Shown piece after piece: positions 17,089 to 25,195 of a stretch of DNA of 64,000 bases. Below the pieces are notes generated by a model. It saw nothing but the letters and a program-made list of their open reading frames with translations, ran no database searches and was not told the origin of the DNA. A program made the position numbers and the translations under genes. Within the stretch, counting starts at the first letter, position 1. Each line of letters opens with the position of its first letter. Origin of the DNA: Emticicia aquatica. Lineage in GTDB: Bacteria > Bacteroidota > Bacteroidia > Cytophagales > Spirosomataceae. The stretch covers positions 1,240,001-1,304,000 of the forward strand of contig NZ_CAKLPY010000002.1 of NCBI RefSeq assembly GCF_923079645.1, in the 5' to 3' direction.

Positions 17089-18102
17089 TTGTTGAAAATT
17101 CTACCTAAAATAACGTTTGGACTGTTACTATTTTCAACTTGTGGTGTTTCATACTCCCAAAAGATAAATATCCAAGTTCTGCAACAAGGAACATCCTATT
17201 CGGATTCGTCCTACTATGACATCATACCTGTTGGAGATAAATTTTGGATTGGTGGAAAATACGGCACATTAAAATCTATTGATGCCGAAGGTAATCTTGC
17301 AAATATTAGTTATCCAAGTGAACAAGTTGATATTTACAAATTAGACCATTTTGACAAAGATAACCTTATCATTAGTGGCGACAAAGGTATTATTTACAAG
17401 CATAATTTAGTCAAGAATTCTTGGGAGACCATAAAAATCAAAGGCTATGAAAAGTCTTGTTTTTATAATTTAACTGTCGTCAATGATTCGACGGCTTTTA
17501 TTTGTGGAGGCAAATCTTCTATTGCACATTCCGAAAAAACAATTCCTTTTGGTTTTATTTTAAAAACAACCGACAAAGGAAACACTTGGAAACGAGTTTA
17601 TAAAAATCCCTTTAAAATGGTTTGGTGTGTCAAATATAATGTATTTGATAAACGTGTTTATGCTCTGATGTACACACCAAATAAAACGCATCTTTATAGT
17701 TTTGTTAAAAACAATTGGATTCGTAAACAAAAAATTGGGAATAGCATTTTCCATGAAATTCAGTTTGAAAATGAAAAAGACTTTATCGCTATGGGTGGCT
17801 GGATGGGGAAAAAAGGTAGAATTCATACGAATAATCAACAACTAGAAATTAATAAATCTGGGCTTCTTTGGGGAAGGGTTACAAACCAGAAATACGAAAT
17901 TTATTCGGCCTGCGATGGCCAAGTTGTACTTAGCGATAAATTTGGAAATTATCGGGTTTTTGGTGAAAAACTCAATAAAGCTTTTAATATTTACGAAACA
18001 GTTTTTACTTCACCAACTACTGCTATTGCCATTGGCAGTGCAAGAACGGTTCTTCTTCTTAACATTATTGAAGACAACAATGTTGGTTCATTGAATCAAT
18101 AA
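17089..18102 (+). CDS. secreted BNR-like propeller protein
   Basis: 337 residues. The only plausible starts are TTG codons at 17089 or 17092, followed at once by a signal peptide ending near SYSQ. The protein has propeller-like repeats (DKFWIGGKYGTLKSID, NLIISGDKGIIYKHN, ILKTTDKGNTWKRVYKN, TTAIAIGSARTVLLLN), only one of them a clear Asp-box, so a degenerate BNR/YCF48-like propeller is likely. Function unknown. A strong promoter match lies 59 bases upstream. Confidence 0.65.
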   Translation: MLKILPKITFGLLLFSTCGVSYSQKINIQVLQQGTSYSDSSYYDIIPVGDKFWIGGKYGTLKSIDAEGNLANISYPSEQVDIYKLDHFDKDNLIISGDKGIIYKHNLVKNSWETIKIKGYEKSCFYNLTVVNDSTAFICGGKSSIAHSEKTIPFGFILKTTDKGNTWKRVYKNPFKMVWCVKYNVFDKRVYALMYTPNKTHLYSFVKNNWIRKQKIGNSIFHEIQFENEKDFIAMGGWMGKKGRIHTNNQQLEINKSGLLWGRVTNQKYEIYSACDGQVVLSDKFGNYRVFGEKLNKAFNIYETVFTSPTTAIAIGSARTVLLLNIIEDNNVGSLNQ

Positions 18103-18213
18103 TCTGTTTTCTTGCTGTTCTTCTTACTAAATTATTCTTTCGGTTTCAAATGTATATAATCTGTCCATAAGATTTTTACATTTCAATTTCTCTTGCTAAT
18201 TCAAAACGGTATT

Positions 18214-18271
18214 GTTAATTTTAAAATCTCTCGACGGAGACGATTTTCTACCGACAGTTTTAAAATTCAAC
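18214..18271 (+). repeat. inverted repeat in the leader of the second DUF1080 gene
   Basis: Arms AATTTTAAAA (18217-18226) and TTTTAAAATT (18258-18267) flank a 31-base segment just before the start codon at 18283. It could fold in the mRNA leader and hide or expose the start region. No known riboswitch is recognised. Confidence 0.35.
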
Positions 18272-18282
18272 TCTCTAAAAAA

Positions 18283-18945
18283 ATGAAAAAAGTAATGGTT
18301 TTAGCACTTGTTGCTTGCAGCACATTTGCTTATGCTCAAAAAGGCAAAACAGTAAAATTGTTTGACGGAAAAACCACCAAAGGTTGGCATTCTTGGCATG
18401 ATACAAAGGTAAATGGTTGGCATGTAATGGATGGGGTTTTGATGACTCATGGTGGCAGTGGAGATTTAATTTCTGACAATGAATTTGAAGACTTCGAATT
18501 AACTTTTGACTTTAAGGCTGCCCCAAAGGGAAACAGTGGTGTTATCTATAAAGTACTTGAAACTCCTGAAGCAACTTCCTCATATATGTCAGGGCCAGAG
18601 TATCAAATTATTGATGATAAAAACTATCCTCAGCCAATAAAAGATGTACAGAAAACTGCTGCCAACTACGATATGCAAGTACCGAATGATTTAACTGCTG
18701 TAAAACCCGCAGGCGAATGGAATACTGGTAAAATCTTGGTGAAAGATAACCATGTTGAACATTGGTTAAATGGAAAAAAAGTTGTTGAATATGAATACGG
18801 TAGCACCGATTGGCAAGTGATGGTTGCGAAAAGCAAATTCGCAAGTTGGGAGTTTGCTAAAGCCCACGCAAAAGGAAAAATTGCTTTACAAGACCACGGC
18901 GATATGGTCTCTTTCAAAAATATTAAGATTAAAGAATTACAATAA
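18283..18945 (+). CDS. DUF1080 (3-keto-disaccharide hydrolase family) secreted protein
   Basis: 220 residues from ATG 18283 (MKKVMVLAL), with a signal peptide ending at AYAQ. A single DUF1080 jelly-roll: VKLFDGKTTKGWHSW, GNSGVIYKVLE, GPEYQIIDD and terminal DMVSFKNIKIKEL. This is the compact form of the family, lacking the N-terminal domain of the paralogue at 1645-2577. Members act on 3-keto glycosides or bind glucans; the substrate is not inferable. Monocistronic, with a strong terminator downstream. Confidence 0.88.
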   Translation: MKKVMVLALVACSTFAYAQKGKTVKLFDGKTTKGWHSWHDTKVNGWHVMDGVLMTHGGSGDLISDNEFEDFELTFDFKAAPKGNSGVIYKVLETPEATSSYMSGPEYQIIDDKNYPQPIKDVQKTAANYDMQVPNDLTAVKPAGEWNTGKILVKDNHVEHWLNGKKVVEYEYGSTDWQVMVAKSKFASWEFAKAHAKGKIALQDHGDMVSFKNIKIKELQ

Positions 18946-18950
18946 AAAAA

Positions 18951-18982
18951 GGGCTTTTGAAAATTTCAAAAGCCCTTTTTTT
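18951..18982. terminator. bidirectional terminator
   Basis: Perfect 12-bp palindromic stem GGGCTTTTGAAA / TTTCAAAAGCCC, preceded by a run of A and followed by a run of T, between convergent genes. Its 3' T run overlaps the stop region of the minus-strand gene. Confidence 0.85.
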
Positions 18983-19820
18983 ATTTGGCAACTTCATCTA
19001 AAATTTCATTATAAACTTTCGCTCGACGAGCTTTCTTTTGATTTATTGCTATTTGCTCTGCTTTTTTATAACCACCTGTATAATACCTCTGAAACCACGG
19101 AACCATCGTAATTAACGCATCAAATGGACTCGCACTTTTGATTGCCGCCAAAACGCCCCAAGTAGCAATTCCTGCTGTTAATAAAATTGAGTTTGTACCA
19201 TTTTTTATATCTCCTCCATAAAACTGTCCTAATCCAGGAAGAATCATACTCATTATTTTTGCTTTTTTGGGACTTAGTTTATTTATCTTCTCATTTTTGA
19301 TAAAAAGCTCTTCTACTTTTTTTTGCGTTTCAATATCATTTTTATCAAGCAATGATAAGAATTGTTCTTTGGCCAAATCATATTTTTCTGTTGAAAAATT
19401 TAGAATAGCTCCATAAAATACCTTTCGGCGACCTTGCTCAATTGTTAGATTATTGGGTAAATTTAGCAATTCAACTTCGGCATATTCAAAGTTATTAAGA
19501 ACCAAAAAACAAGCGAGTTTTCTAAATAAAACCTCTGCTTTTGTGCTATCACTTTTTTGTTGAAAAAATGCTAGTTCATAATAATCAGCTGCTTCATCAA
19601 ATTGTTGTGTTTCGAAAAGACAATCGGCAATGTTTTTATAACATTCTTTTCTAAATTCATCTGTTTTATCGAAATAAATAACTCTTCGGTAAGTAATACT
19701 CGCACCTGAGTAGTCCTTCTTTTCAAACAGTTGATTAGCAAAATCAAAACTTTGTTTTATGGTTTGCGAATGAACAATTTTTGCAGAAAATATTAAAAGT
19801 ATTAAAAGTATATTTTTCAT
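18981..19820 (-). CDS. exported TPR-like protein with C-terminal hydrophobic PGxGQFY segment
   Basis: 279 residues with a signal peptide ending at VHSQ. Residues ~20-175 form helical repeats of TPR type (FANQLFEKKDYSGASITYRR, FDEAADYYELAFF). A conserved-looking motif MILPGLGQFYGGDIKNG (about 196) leads into one or two membrane helices. The gene upstream has the same architecture (signal peptide, helical repeats, PGxGxFY, hydrophobic segment), so the two look like diverged duplicates. Last gene of a four-gene minus-strand cluster with the YidD-like gene. Role unknown; an envelope assembly function is a guess from context. Confidence 0.65.
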   Translation of the reverse strand: MKNILLILLIFSAKIVHSQTIKQSFDFANQLFEKKDYSGASITYRRVIYFDKTDEFRKECYKNIADCLFETQQFDEAADYYELAFFQQKSDSTKAEVLFRKLACFLVLNNFEYAEVELLNLPNNLTIEQGRRKVFYGAILNFSTEKYDLAKEQFLSLLDKNDIETQKKVEELFIKNEKINKLSPKKAKIMSMILPGLGQFYGGDIKNGTNSILLTAGIATWGVLAAIKSASPFDALITMVPWFQRYYTGGYKKAEQIAINQKKARRAKVYNEILDEVAK

Positions 19821-19835
19821 TTGTTTTTGTCTGTT

Positions 19836-20663
19836 TTAATAATAGCTATTAAAAAGATTGTCGATTTTATTTCGAATACTTTGATGACTCTTTTTATTAT
19901 AGCTTTTCGCTGAGACAACTGAACCGTAAATGTTTCCAAGATAAAATCCTAGTGCTACGCCTCCATAAACCCATCCTCTGGTACTATTTACGCCACTCTT
20001 ATTAAATCCTCTAATTGATTGAAATGTCATGGTACTAACGAAGAAAAACGACACTAATCCATCTTTCCAATCTTTAGAATAGAAGCGACCAGTTCCAGGA
20101 ACAATAGCCGACATAATACCAGCCAACACTGGACTTTTTCGTTTTATTTCAACAGCCTGTTTGCCTATTTCTTTGTATTCAGCAGCTAATTTATGCTCTT
20201 CTGGCTTGAGTGTATTTAGAATCTCATTGGCACTTTTATAGTTGTCTTGAAGAATATCTGATGTTGCTGAAAGAATAATTTTATCTGCATTTTCAATTCT
20301 GGTATTACTTTCCCAAAAGTTCTTAGCTAATTGAAAATCCGATTTAAGCAGTAATATCCTTCCATACTCAATTGCAGAAGAAGAGGTCATATTATAAATT
20401 TCAGGATAAAGTTGTTTTCCTCTAATAATCGCCTCATCGTATTTTCCCGAACGGCGGTACAACGATAGGAGTGATGTTTTGAGTGTGTCATTTTGGGGAA
20501 CCATAAAAATCAACCTCTCAAACTCTCTTGTGGCTAAATCGAATTGACCTGATTTGGCTAAATATTCGGCAAATTTTTTGGTGTTTTCAAAATTATATAA
20601 ATCCTGGGCTCCTGCATTTATAAATTTAAAAAGTATTAAAAGTATTAAAAGTTTTTTTTTCAT
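19836..20663 (-). CDS. exported TPR-like protein with C-terminal hydrophobic PGxGRFY segment
   Basis: 275 residues with a signal peptide ending near NAGAQ. Helical repeats (FAEYLAKSGQFDLATREFERL, GKYDEAIIRGKQLYPEIYN) fill residues ~25-170; then comes MSAIVPGTGRFYSKDWKDG and two hydrophobic stretches (LVSFFFVSTMTF, GGVALGFYLGNIYGSVV). Paralogous in layout to the next gene downstream. It begins two bases after the stop of the YidD-like gene, so the two are surely co-transcribed. Confidence 0.65.
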   Translation of the reverse strand: MKKKLLILLILFKFINAGAQDLYNFENTKKFAEYLAKSGQFDLATREFERLIFMVPQNDTLKTSLLSLYRRSGKYDEAIIRGKQLYPEIYNMTSSSAIEYGRILLLKSDFQLAKNFWESNTRIENADKIILSATSDILQDNYKSANEILNTLKPEEHKLAAEYKEIGKQAVEIKRKSPVLAGIMSAIVPGTGRFYSKDWKDGLVSFFFVSTMTFQSIRGFNKSGVNSTRGWVYGGVALGFYLGNIYGSVVSAKSYNKKSHQSIRNKIDNLFNSYY

Positions 20664-20665
20664 TG

Positions 20666-21061
20666 TTATGGTTTGTCAATCAAAAGTTTAGCTTTAATAT
20701 CTATCTCGTATTTTTCTGGACTTAGTCCATTACATCGTGTTAATCTATCCATTGTTTTTATTCCGCCCATAACGATTCCATTTTTCTTAACAGCCAAAAT
20801 TCCGAATTCTGAACACGATGGAGTAAATGTACAAACTGTTAAATCTTGTGAGGAGAAGAACGTTTTGTAAAATAAAAACAAACCAGAAAACAAATATTGA
20901 ACTTCGTTCTTGTTTCCTTTTGCTTCTTTATAAACCCGCTTTTGTGGCGGTTGAACAACGCTTCGGAGCAACTTTATTTCGGCATTACTTTGGGCTTTTA
21001 TTTGCTTGCTTGATGAGAGGCTTAATAGTAGGAATAGGATAATTATAAATTGAGTTTTCAT
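20666..21061 (-). CDS. YidD-domain protein with a signal peptide
   Basis: 131 residues from ATG 21061 (an in-frame TTG lies four codons upstream). Residues ~60-120 carry the YidD pattern: FYKTFFSSQDLTVCTFTPSCSEFG, then a GGIKTMDRLTRCNG block with the three conserved cysteines. Classical YidD is a small cytoplasmic amphipathic protein next to rnpA and yidC and helps membrane-protein insertion. This one has an N-terminal hydrophobic signal sequence and sits with exported TPR-like proteins, so it probably acts in the periplasm. The start overlaps the upstream gene by 77 bases. Confidence 0.8.
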   Translation of the reverse strand: MKTQFIIILFLLLSLSSSKQIKAQSNAEIKLLRSVVQPPQKRVYKEAKGNKNEVQYLFSGLFLFYKTFFSSQDLTVCTFTPSCSEFGILAVKKNGIVMGGIKTMDRLTRCNGLSPEKYEIDIKAKLLIDKP

Positions 21062-21710
21062 CTTCTTGGTCAATGATAATATTTTTATAAGTTGTTTGCT
21101 GAATATTTTGAGTCCCGTCTGTATTATATGAAATTTGGGTCACTTGCTTGGGAAATTCTACGCCATTGATGTTAGCGTATTCTTTAAAAAATTGTTGACT
21201 TAATAACTTTTCATTCACATCATAAAACGCAATCGCATCAAGTCGTTTGTTTACATTAGCCATTTTTATTTTACCTAATGTTTCCATTAATTGTTTTTCT
21301 ACAACACTCCAAGTTGTAATTACTCGTCCATCTTTGTCTTTTTCTACTTTAGATATTTTATAAATTTTTGCTGCATTCCCCGCATTAATTCCGTAGTCTG
21401 CAAGTTTTCCAGAAAGAGACAAATGAAAAATTGAAAATTCATTAGCAGCCATTACCGTTTGAGAAATAACGCTATCTTTTGAAATCTTAAATAGCGTAGT
21501 GTCTTTTATAATGATGGTTTCCTGCTGAGGAAAAGTCAGTTTATAAACCACTTTCAAATTTGTTTTATCGTAATAAACTTTCCCGACAGTCAAACGAAAT
21601 GACCCATTCGACAATTTATCTTTGATTGAAACATCTGCTTTTATCCGATAAAATTGTTGTGCCTGTGAAGTAAAAACCACAAAAAATAATAGCAAGAAAA
21701 TCTTTTTCAT
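20985..21710 (-). CDS. exported protein, possibly LolA-like
   Basis: 241 residues with a signal peptide ending at SQAQ. The mature part is a series of antiparallel strands (FRLTVGKVYYDKTNLKVVYKL, VISQTVMAANEFSIFHL, VITTWSVVEKQLM) that recalls LolA/LolB-like open barrels or outer-membrane lipoprotein-sorting proteins, but no diagnostic motif is seen. It heads the cluster with the YidD-like and TPR genes and overlaps the former. If LolA-like, the cluster may handle lipoproteins; this is inference. Confidence 0.6.
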   Translation of the reverse strand: MKKIFLLLFFVVFTSQAQQFYRIKADVSIKDKLSNGSFRLTVGKVYYDKTNLKVVYKLTFPQQETIIIKDTTLFKISKDSVISQTVMAANEFSIFHLSLSGKLADYGINAGNAAKIYKISKVEKDKDGRVITTWSVVEKQLMETLGKIKMANVNKRLDAIAFYDVNEKLLSQQFFKEYANINGVEFPKQVTQISYNTDGTQNIQQTTYKNIIIDQEDENSIYNYPIPTIKPLIKQANKSPK

Positions 21711-21734
21711 GTATATGGAATATTGAATAAACAG

Positions 21735-21765
21735 AAATAGCCCAATCTTTTGATTTGGGCTATTT
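21735..21765 (-). terminator. hairpin terminator after the PAFWWGC lipoprotein gene
   Basis: Arms AAATAGCCCAA (21735-21745) and TTGGGCTATTT (21755-21765) with a 9-base loop. The T tract is better on the plus strand; on the minus strand it reads TTTCTGTTTATT. Confidence 0.5.
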
Positions 21766-21786
21766 TTTTATGTTGATACACTTAAA

Positions 21787-22416
21787 TTAGAACCAGAAGC
21801 TTCTTCCAATAACAGCAACTACAACAATGTAGTAAACGATATAAACAGCAGCAGTAACTAAACAACCAAACAATGCTTTTTTAGTTTGGTCTTTGTCTTT
21901 GTCTGTAATCAAATAAACCGCTAATACACCGATTGGGCCAAGTACACAACCCCACCAGAATGCTGGAATATTTAATGGCAATTCATCAACCGCAACAGCG
22001 TTTGTTACGTTTGTATCTAATTTTAAATCTTCAGTAAGCTCAGTGCCTTTAACATCTTCGATTGTTGTTCCTTCGTGAGATGTTACATATTGCTCTAACT
22101 TGTTTAATTTTTCAAACTCAGCGTTGATATTTTGTTCGTTAAAAGTCATTACTTGGCTTTCAGAAACAGCTGGAGTTTGAACAGTTTCGTTAGTCAATGA
22201 TGCAACTTCCATAGAATTATCAGCTACTAAAGTTGCTTCAGTTGGAGCAGCAATGGTTGCGGTTTCTTCAATTGCAGTTACTGCTACTGGGGCTTGAGTT
22301 GTTTTCTTTACAGAAGCATAAGTAGTTGTGCTGCTTTTTTGAAAAGTTGCATATTCTTTCTTTTGGCAAGAAGCTAATACAACTATTGCAGAAAGGAATA
22401 GGACTAATTTTTTCAT
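21787..22416 (-). CDS. lipoprotein with C-terminal membrane helices
   Basis: 209 residues. Lipobox VLASC (cysteine 17), then a long low-complexity Thr/Ala/Val/Glu-rich stretch (~20-145), then PAFWWGCVLGPIGVLAVYLITDKDKDQTKK and a second hydrophobic helix. The PAFWWGC...TDKDKDQTKKALFGC module recurs in Cytophagales proteins (from memory), and its function is unknown. A lipid anchor at one end and two membrane helices at the other would tether the acidic linker in the periplasm. Own terminator and probably own promoter. Confidence 0.7.
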   Translation of the reverse strand: MKKLVLFLSAIVVLASCQKKEYATFQKSSTTTYASVKKTTQAPVAVTAIEETATIAAPTEATLVADNSMEVASLTNETVQTPAVSESQVMTFNEQNINAEFEKLNKLEQYVTSHEGTTIEDVKGTELTEDLKLDTNVTNAVAVDELPLNIPAFWWGCVLGPIGVLAVYLITDKDKDQTKKALFGCLVTAAVYIVYYIVVVAVIGRSFWF

Positions 22417-22589
22417 AAGTACAAAATGTTTAGACGTTAAGAGATTGGTTATTATTTACAAAAATATCGTTTTAATTTGAATTGCAAACTGACGGCAAAC
22501 ATATTATTAAAAAAATCATAAAAATTTAGCCTAGGATTTCATTCATTCAAATACTAAAAGTGAATATTTACAAATGAACATAAAAAAAA

Positions 22590-22620
22590 TCTGAATGCCT
22601 TTTTAATAAAATTAAATTTG
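22590..22620 (+). promoter_or_regulatory. probable promoter of the nitroreductase gene
   Basis: TCTG (22590-22593), 19-base spacer and TAAATTTG (22613-22620). The -7 element is a full match to TAnnTTTG and the -33 element is 3 of 4. The start codon follows 31 bases later. Confidence 0.45.
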
Positions 22621-22651
22621 CAAAAAAATTTACTAAACGGTCAAACTCAAA

Positions 22652-23326
22652 ATGTACGAAACCTACAAACATATTCCTTTTCATTCTGCTAATACTTTTA
22701 CTGAAGAAACGCTCATTCAAAAATCACAACATTATTTTGAACATTTGAATCAACGGCGTTCTTTAAGATTCTTTTCTGAAAAATCATTTCCTATCGAAGT
22801 TTTGGAAAATATTATTTTGGCTGCTTCAACAGCTCCTTCAGGTGCAAATAAACAACCTTGGACTTTTTGTGTAGTTTCATCTCCTGAATTGAAACGACAA
22901 ATCAGAATTGCCGCTGAAGAAGAAGAACACATTAGTTATGATAGCAGAATGTCTGATGAATGGAAAGAAGATTTAAGACCGTTGGCAACCGATTGGCAAA
23001 AACCATTTTTAGAAGTTGCTCCGTATTTGATAATTGTTTTTAAAAGACCTTATGAGATTGAAGTAGGAGGGAAGAAACATCAAAACTATTATGTAAACGA
23101 GTCGGTTGGGTTAGCTTGCGGTTTCTTATTAACGGCTGTACACCAATTGGGCTTGGTTGCACTTACTCACACACCAAGCCCAATGGATTTTCTTACCAAA
23201 ATCTTAAATCGTCCTTCCAACGAACGTCCATATTTACTTATTCCTGTTGGTTATCCTGCCGAAAATGCAACAGTACCAGATATCAAAAGAAAGTCAAAAA
23301 ATGAGGTTTTGGTTTGGTATAAATGA
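22652..23326 (+). CDS. nitroreductase-fold flavoprotein, iodotyrosine deiodinase-like
   Basis: 224 residues. FMN-binding nitroreductase fold: RRSLRFFSEKSFP, TAPSGANKQPWTFCVV and a C-terminal LIPVGYPAENATVPDIKRK. It resembles iodotyrosine deiodinase (IYD) much more than ordinary nitroreductases. The substrate lid EEEEHISYDSRM...W...LATDWQK keeps E92, Y96 and K117, matching in spacing the Glu-Tyr-Lys set (E157, Y161, K182) that holds the amino-acid part of iodotyrosine in human IYD. IYD dehalogenates halotyrosines using FMN and an electron donor. Bacterial homologues exist, including one studied from Haliscomenobacter. No N-terminal membrane anchor. Abuts msrA tail to tail. Confidence 0.85.
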   Translation: MYETYKHIPFHSANTFTEETLIQKSQHYFEHLNQRRSLRFFSEKSFPIEVLENIILAASTAPSGANKQPWTFCVVSSPELKRQIRIAAEEEEHISYDSRMSDEWKEDLRPLATDWQKPFLEVAPYLIIVFKRPYEIEVGGKKHQNYYVNESVGLACGFLLTAVHQLGLVALTHTPSPMDFLTKILNRPSNERPYLLIPVGYPAENATVPDIKRKSKNEVLVWYK

Positions 23327-23992
23327 TTATTCTTGACTTTTAATTTTATCTTTAAAAACCTTTTGAAATTTTTCAACCTTTGGCTTAACGACCATTTGAC
23401 AATAAGGATTTGAGCCATTCAAGTTGAAATAATCTTGGTGATAATTTTCGGCTTTATAAAAAACACTAGCCGGCTCTAACGTAGTAACAATTGGTGCGTT
23501 GTATGAACCCGAAAGGCTTAAATCATTTTTTATGTTTTCGGTAATTTGCTTTTGTTTACTGTCATGATAAAAAACTGCTGAACGATACTGCGTGCCAATA
23601 TCATTTCCTTGACGATTTAGAGTTGTTGGGTCGTGTGTTTTCCAGAAAACTTCAAGTAATTCTTCAAAACTAATTTTTTGTGGATTGTATGTTATTTGAC
23701 AAACTTCTGCATGTCCTGTTTCTCCTGTACAAACATCTTTATAACTTGGATTTTTTACAGAACCGCCCATATAACCCGATTCTACTTTTTCTACGCCTTT
23801 CAACTTTTGAAAAACAGCTTCAACGCACCAAAAACAGCCAGCCCCAAATGTTGCAACAGCCGTTGGTGATAATGTAGTATTCTCTTGACTTACATTTTCT
23901 TGATTCATTTGCTTAACTTTGTTTTTTACAATTTGTGCTTTCGATAAAAACCCAAAAAGCACAAATACTATTATTTGAATACATGTTTTCAT
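23327..23992 (-). CDS. msrA: peptide methionine-(S)-sulfoxide reductase, exported
   Basis: 221 residues. Reduces methionine-S-sulfoxide in proteins. The active-site motif GCFWC contains the catalytic C53; other blocks are GVEKVESGYMGG, GETGHAEVCQITYNP and DPTTLNRQGNDIGTQYRS. The first ~20 residues are a signal peptide (ends SKAQ), so the enzyme likely works in the periplasm. No MsrB domain is fused. Its stop codon directly abuts the stop of the convergent nitroreductase gene. Confidence 0.95.
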   Translation of the reverse strand: MKTCIQIIVFVLFGFLSKAQIVKNKVKQMNQENVSQENTTLSPTAVATFGAGCFWCVEAVFQKLKGVEKVESGYMGGSVKNPSYKDVCTGETGHAEVCQITYNPQKISFEELLEVFWKTHDPTTLNRQGNDIGTQYRSAVFYHDSKQKQITENIKNDLSLSGSYNAPIVTTLEPASVFYKAENYHQDYFNLNGSNPYCQMVVKPKVEKFQKVFKDKIKSQE

Positions 23993-24068
23993 TTTAACAA
24001 ATATCTTTAGTTTTATGTTTCTTTATTTTTAACCATAATTCTTTCTCAATTACAATATTCTTCTGCTC

Positions 24069-24959
24069 ATGAAAAAAATTAATGTCGATGATTTTAAATT
24101 TAACGGAAAAGGAAAGTTTTCAATTAAGAAAACAGAGACCAAAGTTAATGATTTTTATGATGATAATGAAGATTATGAAACCTCCTTACAAATACTCCAA
24201 AAAGAGTTAGATGAGCTTCAACAAAAAATGTTTGCCCATAATAAATATGGTTTTTTAGTGATATTCCAAGCAATGGATGCCGCAGGAAAAGATGGCACTT
24301 TGAAAGCGGTTTTTTCAGGAGTTAATCCTCAGGGCTTAAGATTTTATTCTTTCAAACGTCCAACCGAAACCGAACTTGATCATGATTTTCTTTGGCGTTC
24401 AAATGTACAATTGCCCGAACGTGGAACAATTACTGTTTTTAACCGTTCCTATTATGAGGAAGTTTTGGTTGTGAAAGTACATCCCGAAATTTTGCAAAAT
24501 ACACAAAAACTTCCTGTCGAAGAATTCAAAAACATAGACAAAGTTTGGAAATATCGTTATGAAGATATTGCTAATTTAGAAAAATATTTATTCCGTAATG
24601 GGATTCAGATAATTAAGTTCTTCTTAAATGTTTCTAAAAAAGAACAAACTAAAAGATTAATTGAACGAATTGAAGACCCTTCAAAAAACTGGAAATTTGA
24701 AGAACAAGATGTGAAGGAACGAGATTTTTGGAATCAGTATCAAAATGCATACGAAGATGCAATCAATGAAACATCAACTGAAAATTGTCCTTGGTATGTA
24801 ATTCCTGCTGATGATAAAAAAAATATGCGGTTAATTGTTGCTACCATTATAGCAAAGCATTTAAAAAGCCTTGATATTGATTTTCCTAAATCTGATTTAA
24901 ATCGTCAAAAAATGCTTCAAAGTCTCATTGAAAAAATTAGAAGTCAAGAAAAAGCTTAG
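24069..24959 (+). CDS. ppk2: polyphosphate kinase 2 family protein
   Basis: 296 residues. PPK2 enzymes move phosphate between polyphosphate and nucleotides. Walker A-like DAAGKDGT (70-77), then SGVNPQGLRFYSFKRPT, LDHDFLWRSN, LPERGTITVFNRSYYEEVLVV and a lid region RIEDPSKNWKFEEQDVKER. The layout fits the single-domain PPK2 group acting on ADP, AMP or both; which one is not decided by these motifs. Transcribed alone, with a terminator 186 bases downstream. Confidence 0.93.
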   Translation: MKKINVDDFKFNGKGKFSIKKTETKVNDFYDDNEDYETSLQILQKELDELQQKMFAHNKYGFLVIFQAMDAAGKDGTLKAVFSGVNPQGLRFYSFKRPTETELDHDFLWRSNVQLPERGTITVFNRSYYEEVLVVKVHPEILQNTQKLPVEEFKNIDKVWKYRYEDIANLEKYLFRNGIQIIKFFLNVSKKEQTKRLIERIEDPSKNWKFEEQDVKERDFWNQYQNAYEDAINETSTENCPWYVIPADDKKNMRLIVATIIAKHLKSLDIDFPKSDLNRQKMLQSLIEKIRSQEKA

Positions 24960-25123
24960 TTTCGTAATTAAACCAAATTAAAATTTTATAGCGAAATTTG
25001 TATTTTAAGAATAATTCATAAAACCCTAGTATTAAGTACTTTATGAAATTTTGTTAAAATTGGCATTAGCCATTAAAACATAAAATATTTAGACACTTTT
25101 ATACATTGTTATTTTGTCTTTTT

Positions 25124-25131
25124 TACCTTTG
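25124..25131 (+). promoter_or_regulatory. possible -7 element ahead of mfd
   Basis: TACCTTTG fits TAnnTTTG. The nearest -33-like TTG (25106-25108) is only 15 bases away, so the match is partial. RNA started here would run through the hairpin at 25145-25168 before reaching mfd. Confidence 0.3.
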
Positions 25132-25144
25132 CTCAATATTTTCA

Positions 25145-25172
25145 GGACGCAGAAAACAATCTGCGTCCCTTT
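25145..25172 (+). terminator. hairpin with T run between ppk2 and mfd
   Basis: Arms GGACGCAG / CTGCGTCC with an 8-base loop, followed by CTTTT. Almost the same stem occurs at 35248-35270. Confidence 0.7.
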
Positions 25173-25195
25173 TGTATTTATAAATTTACAAAATT

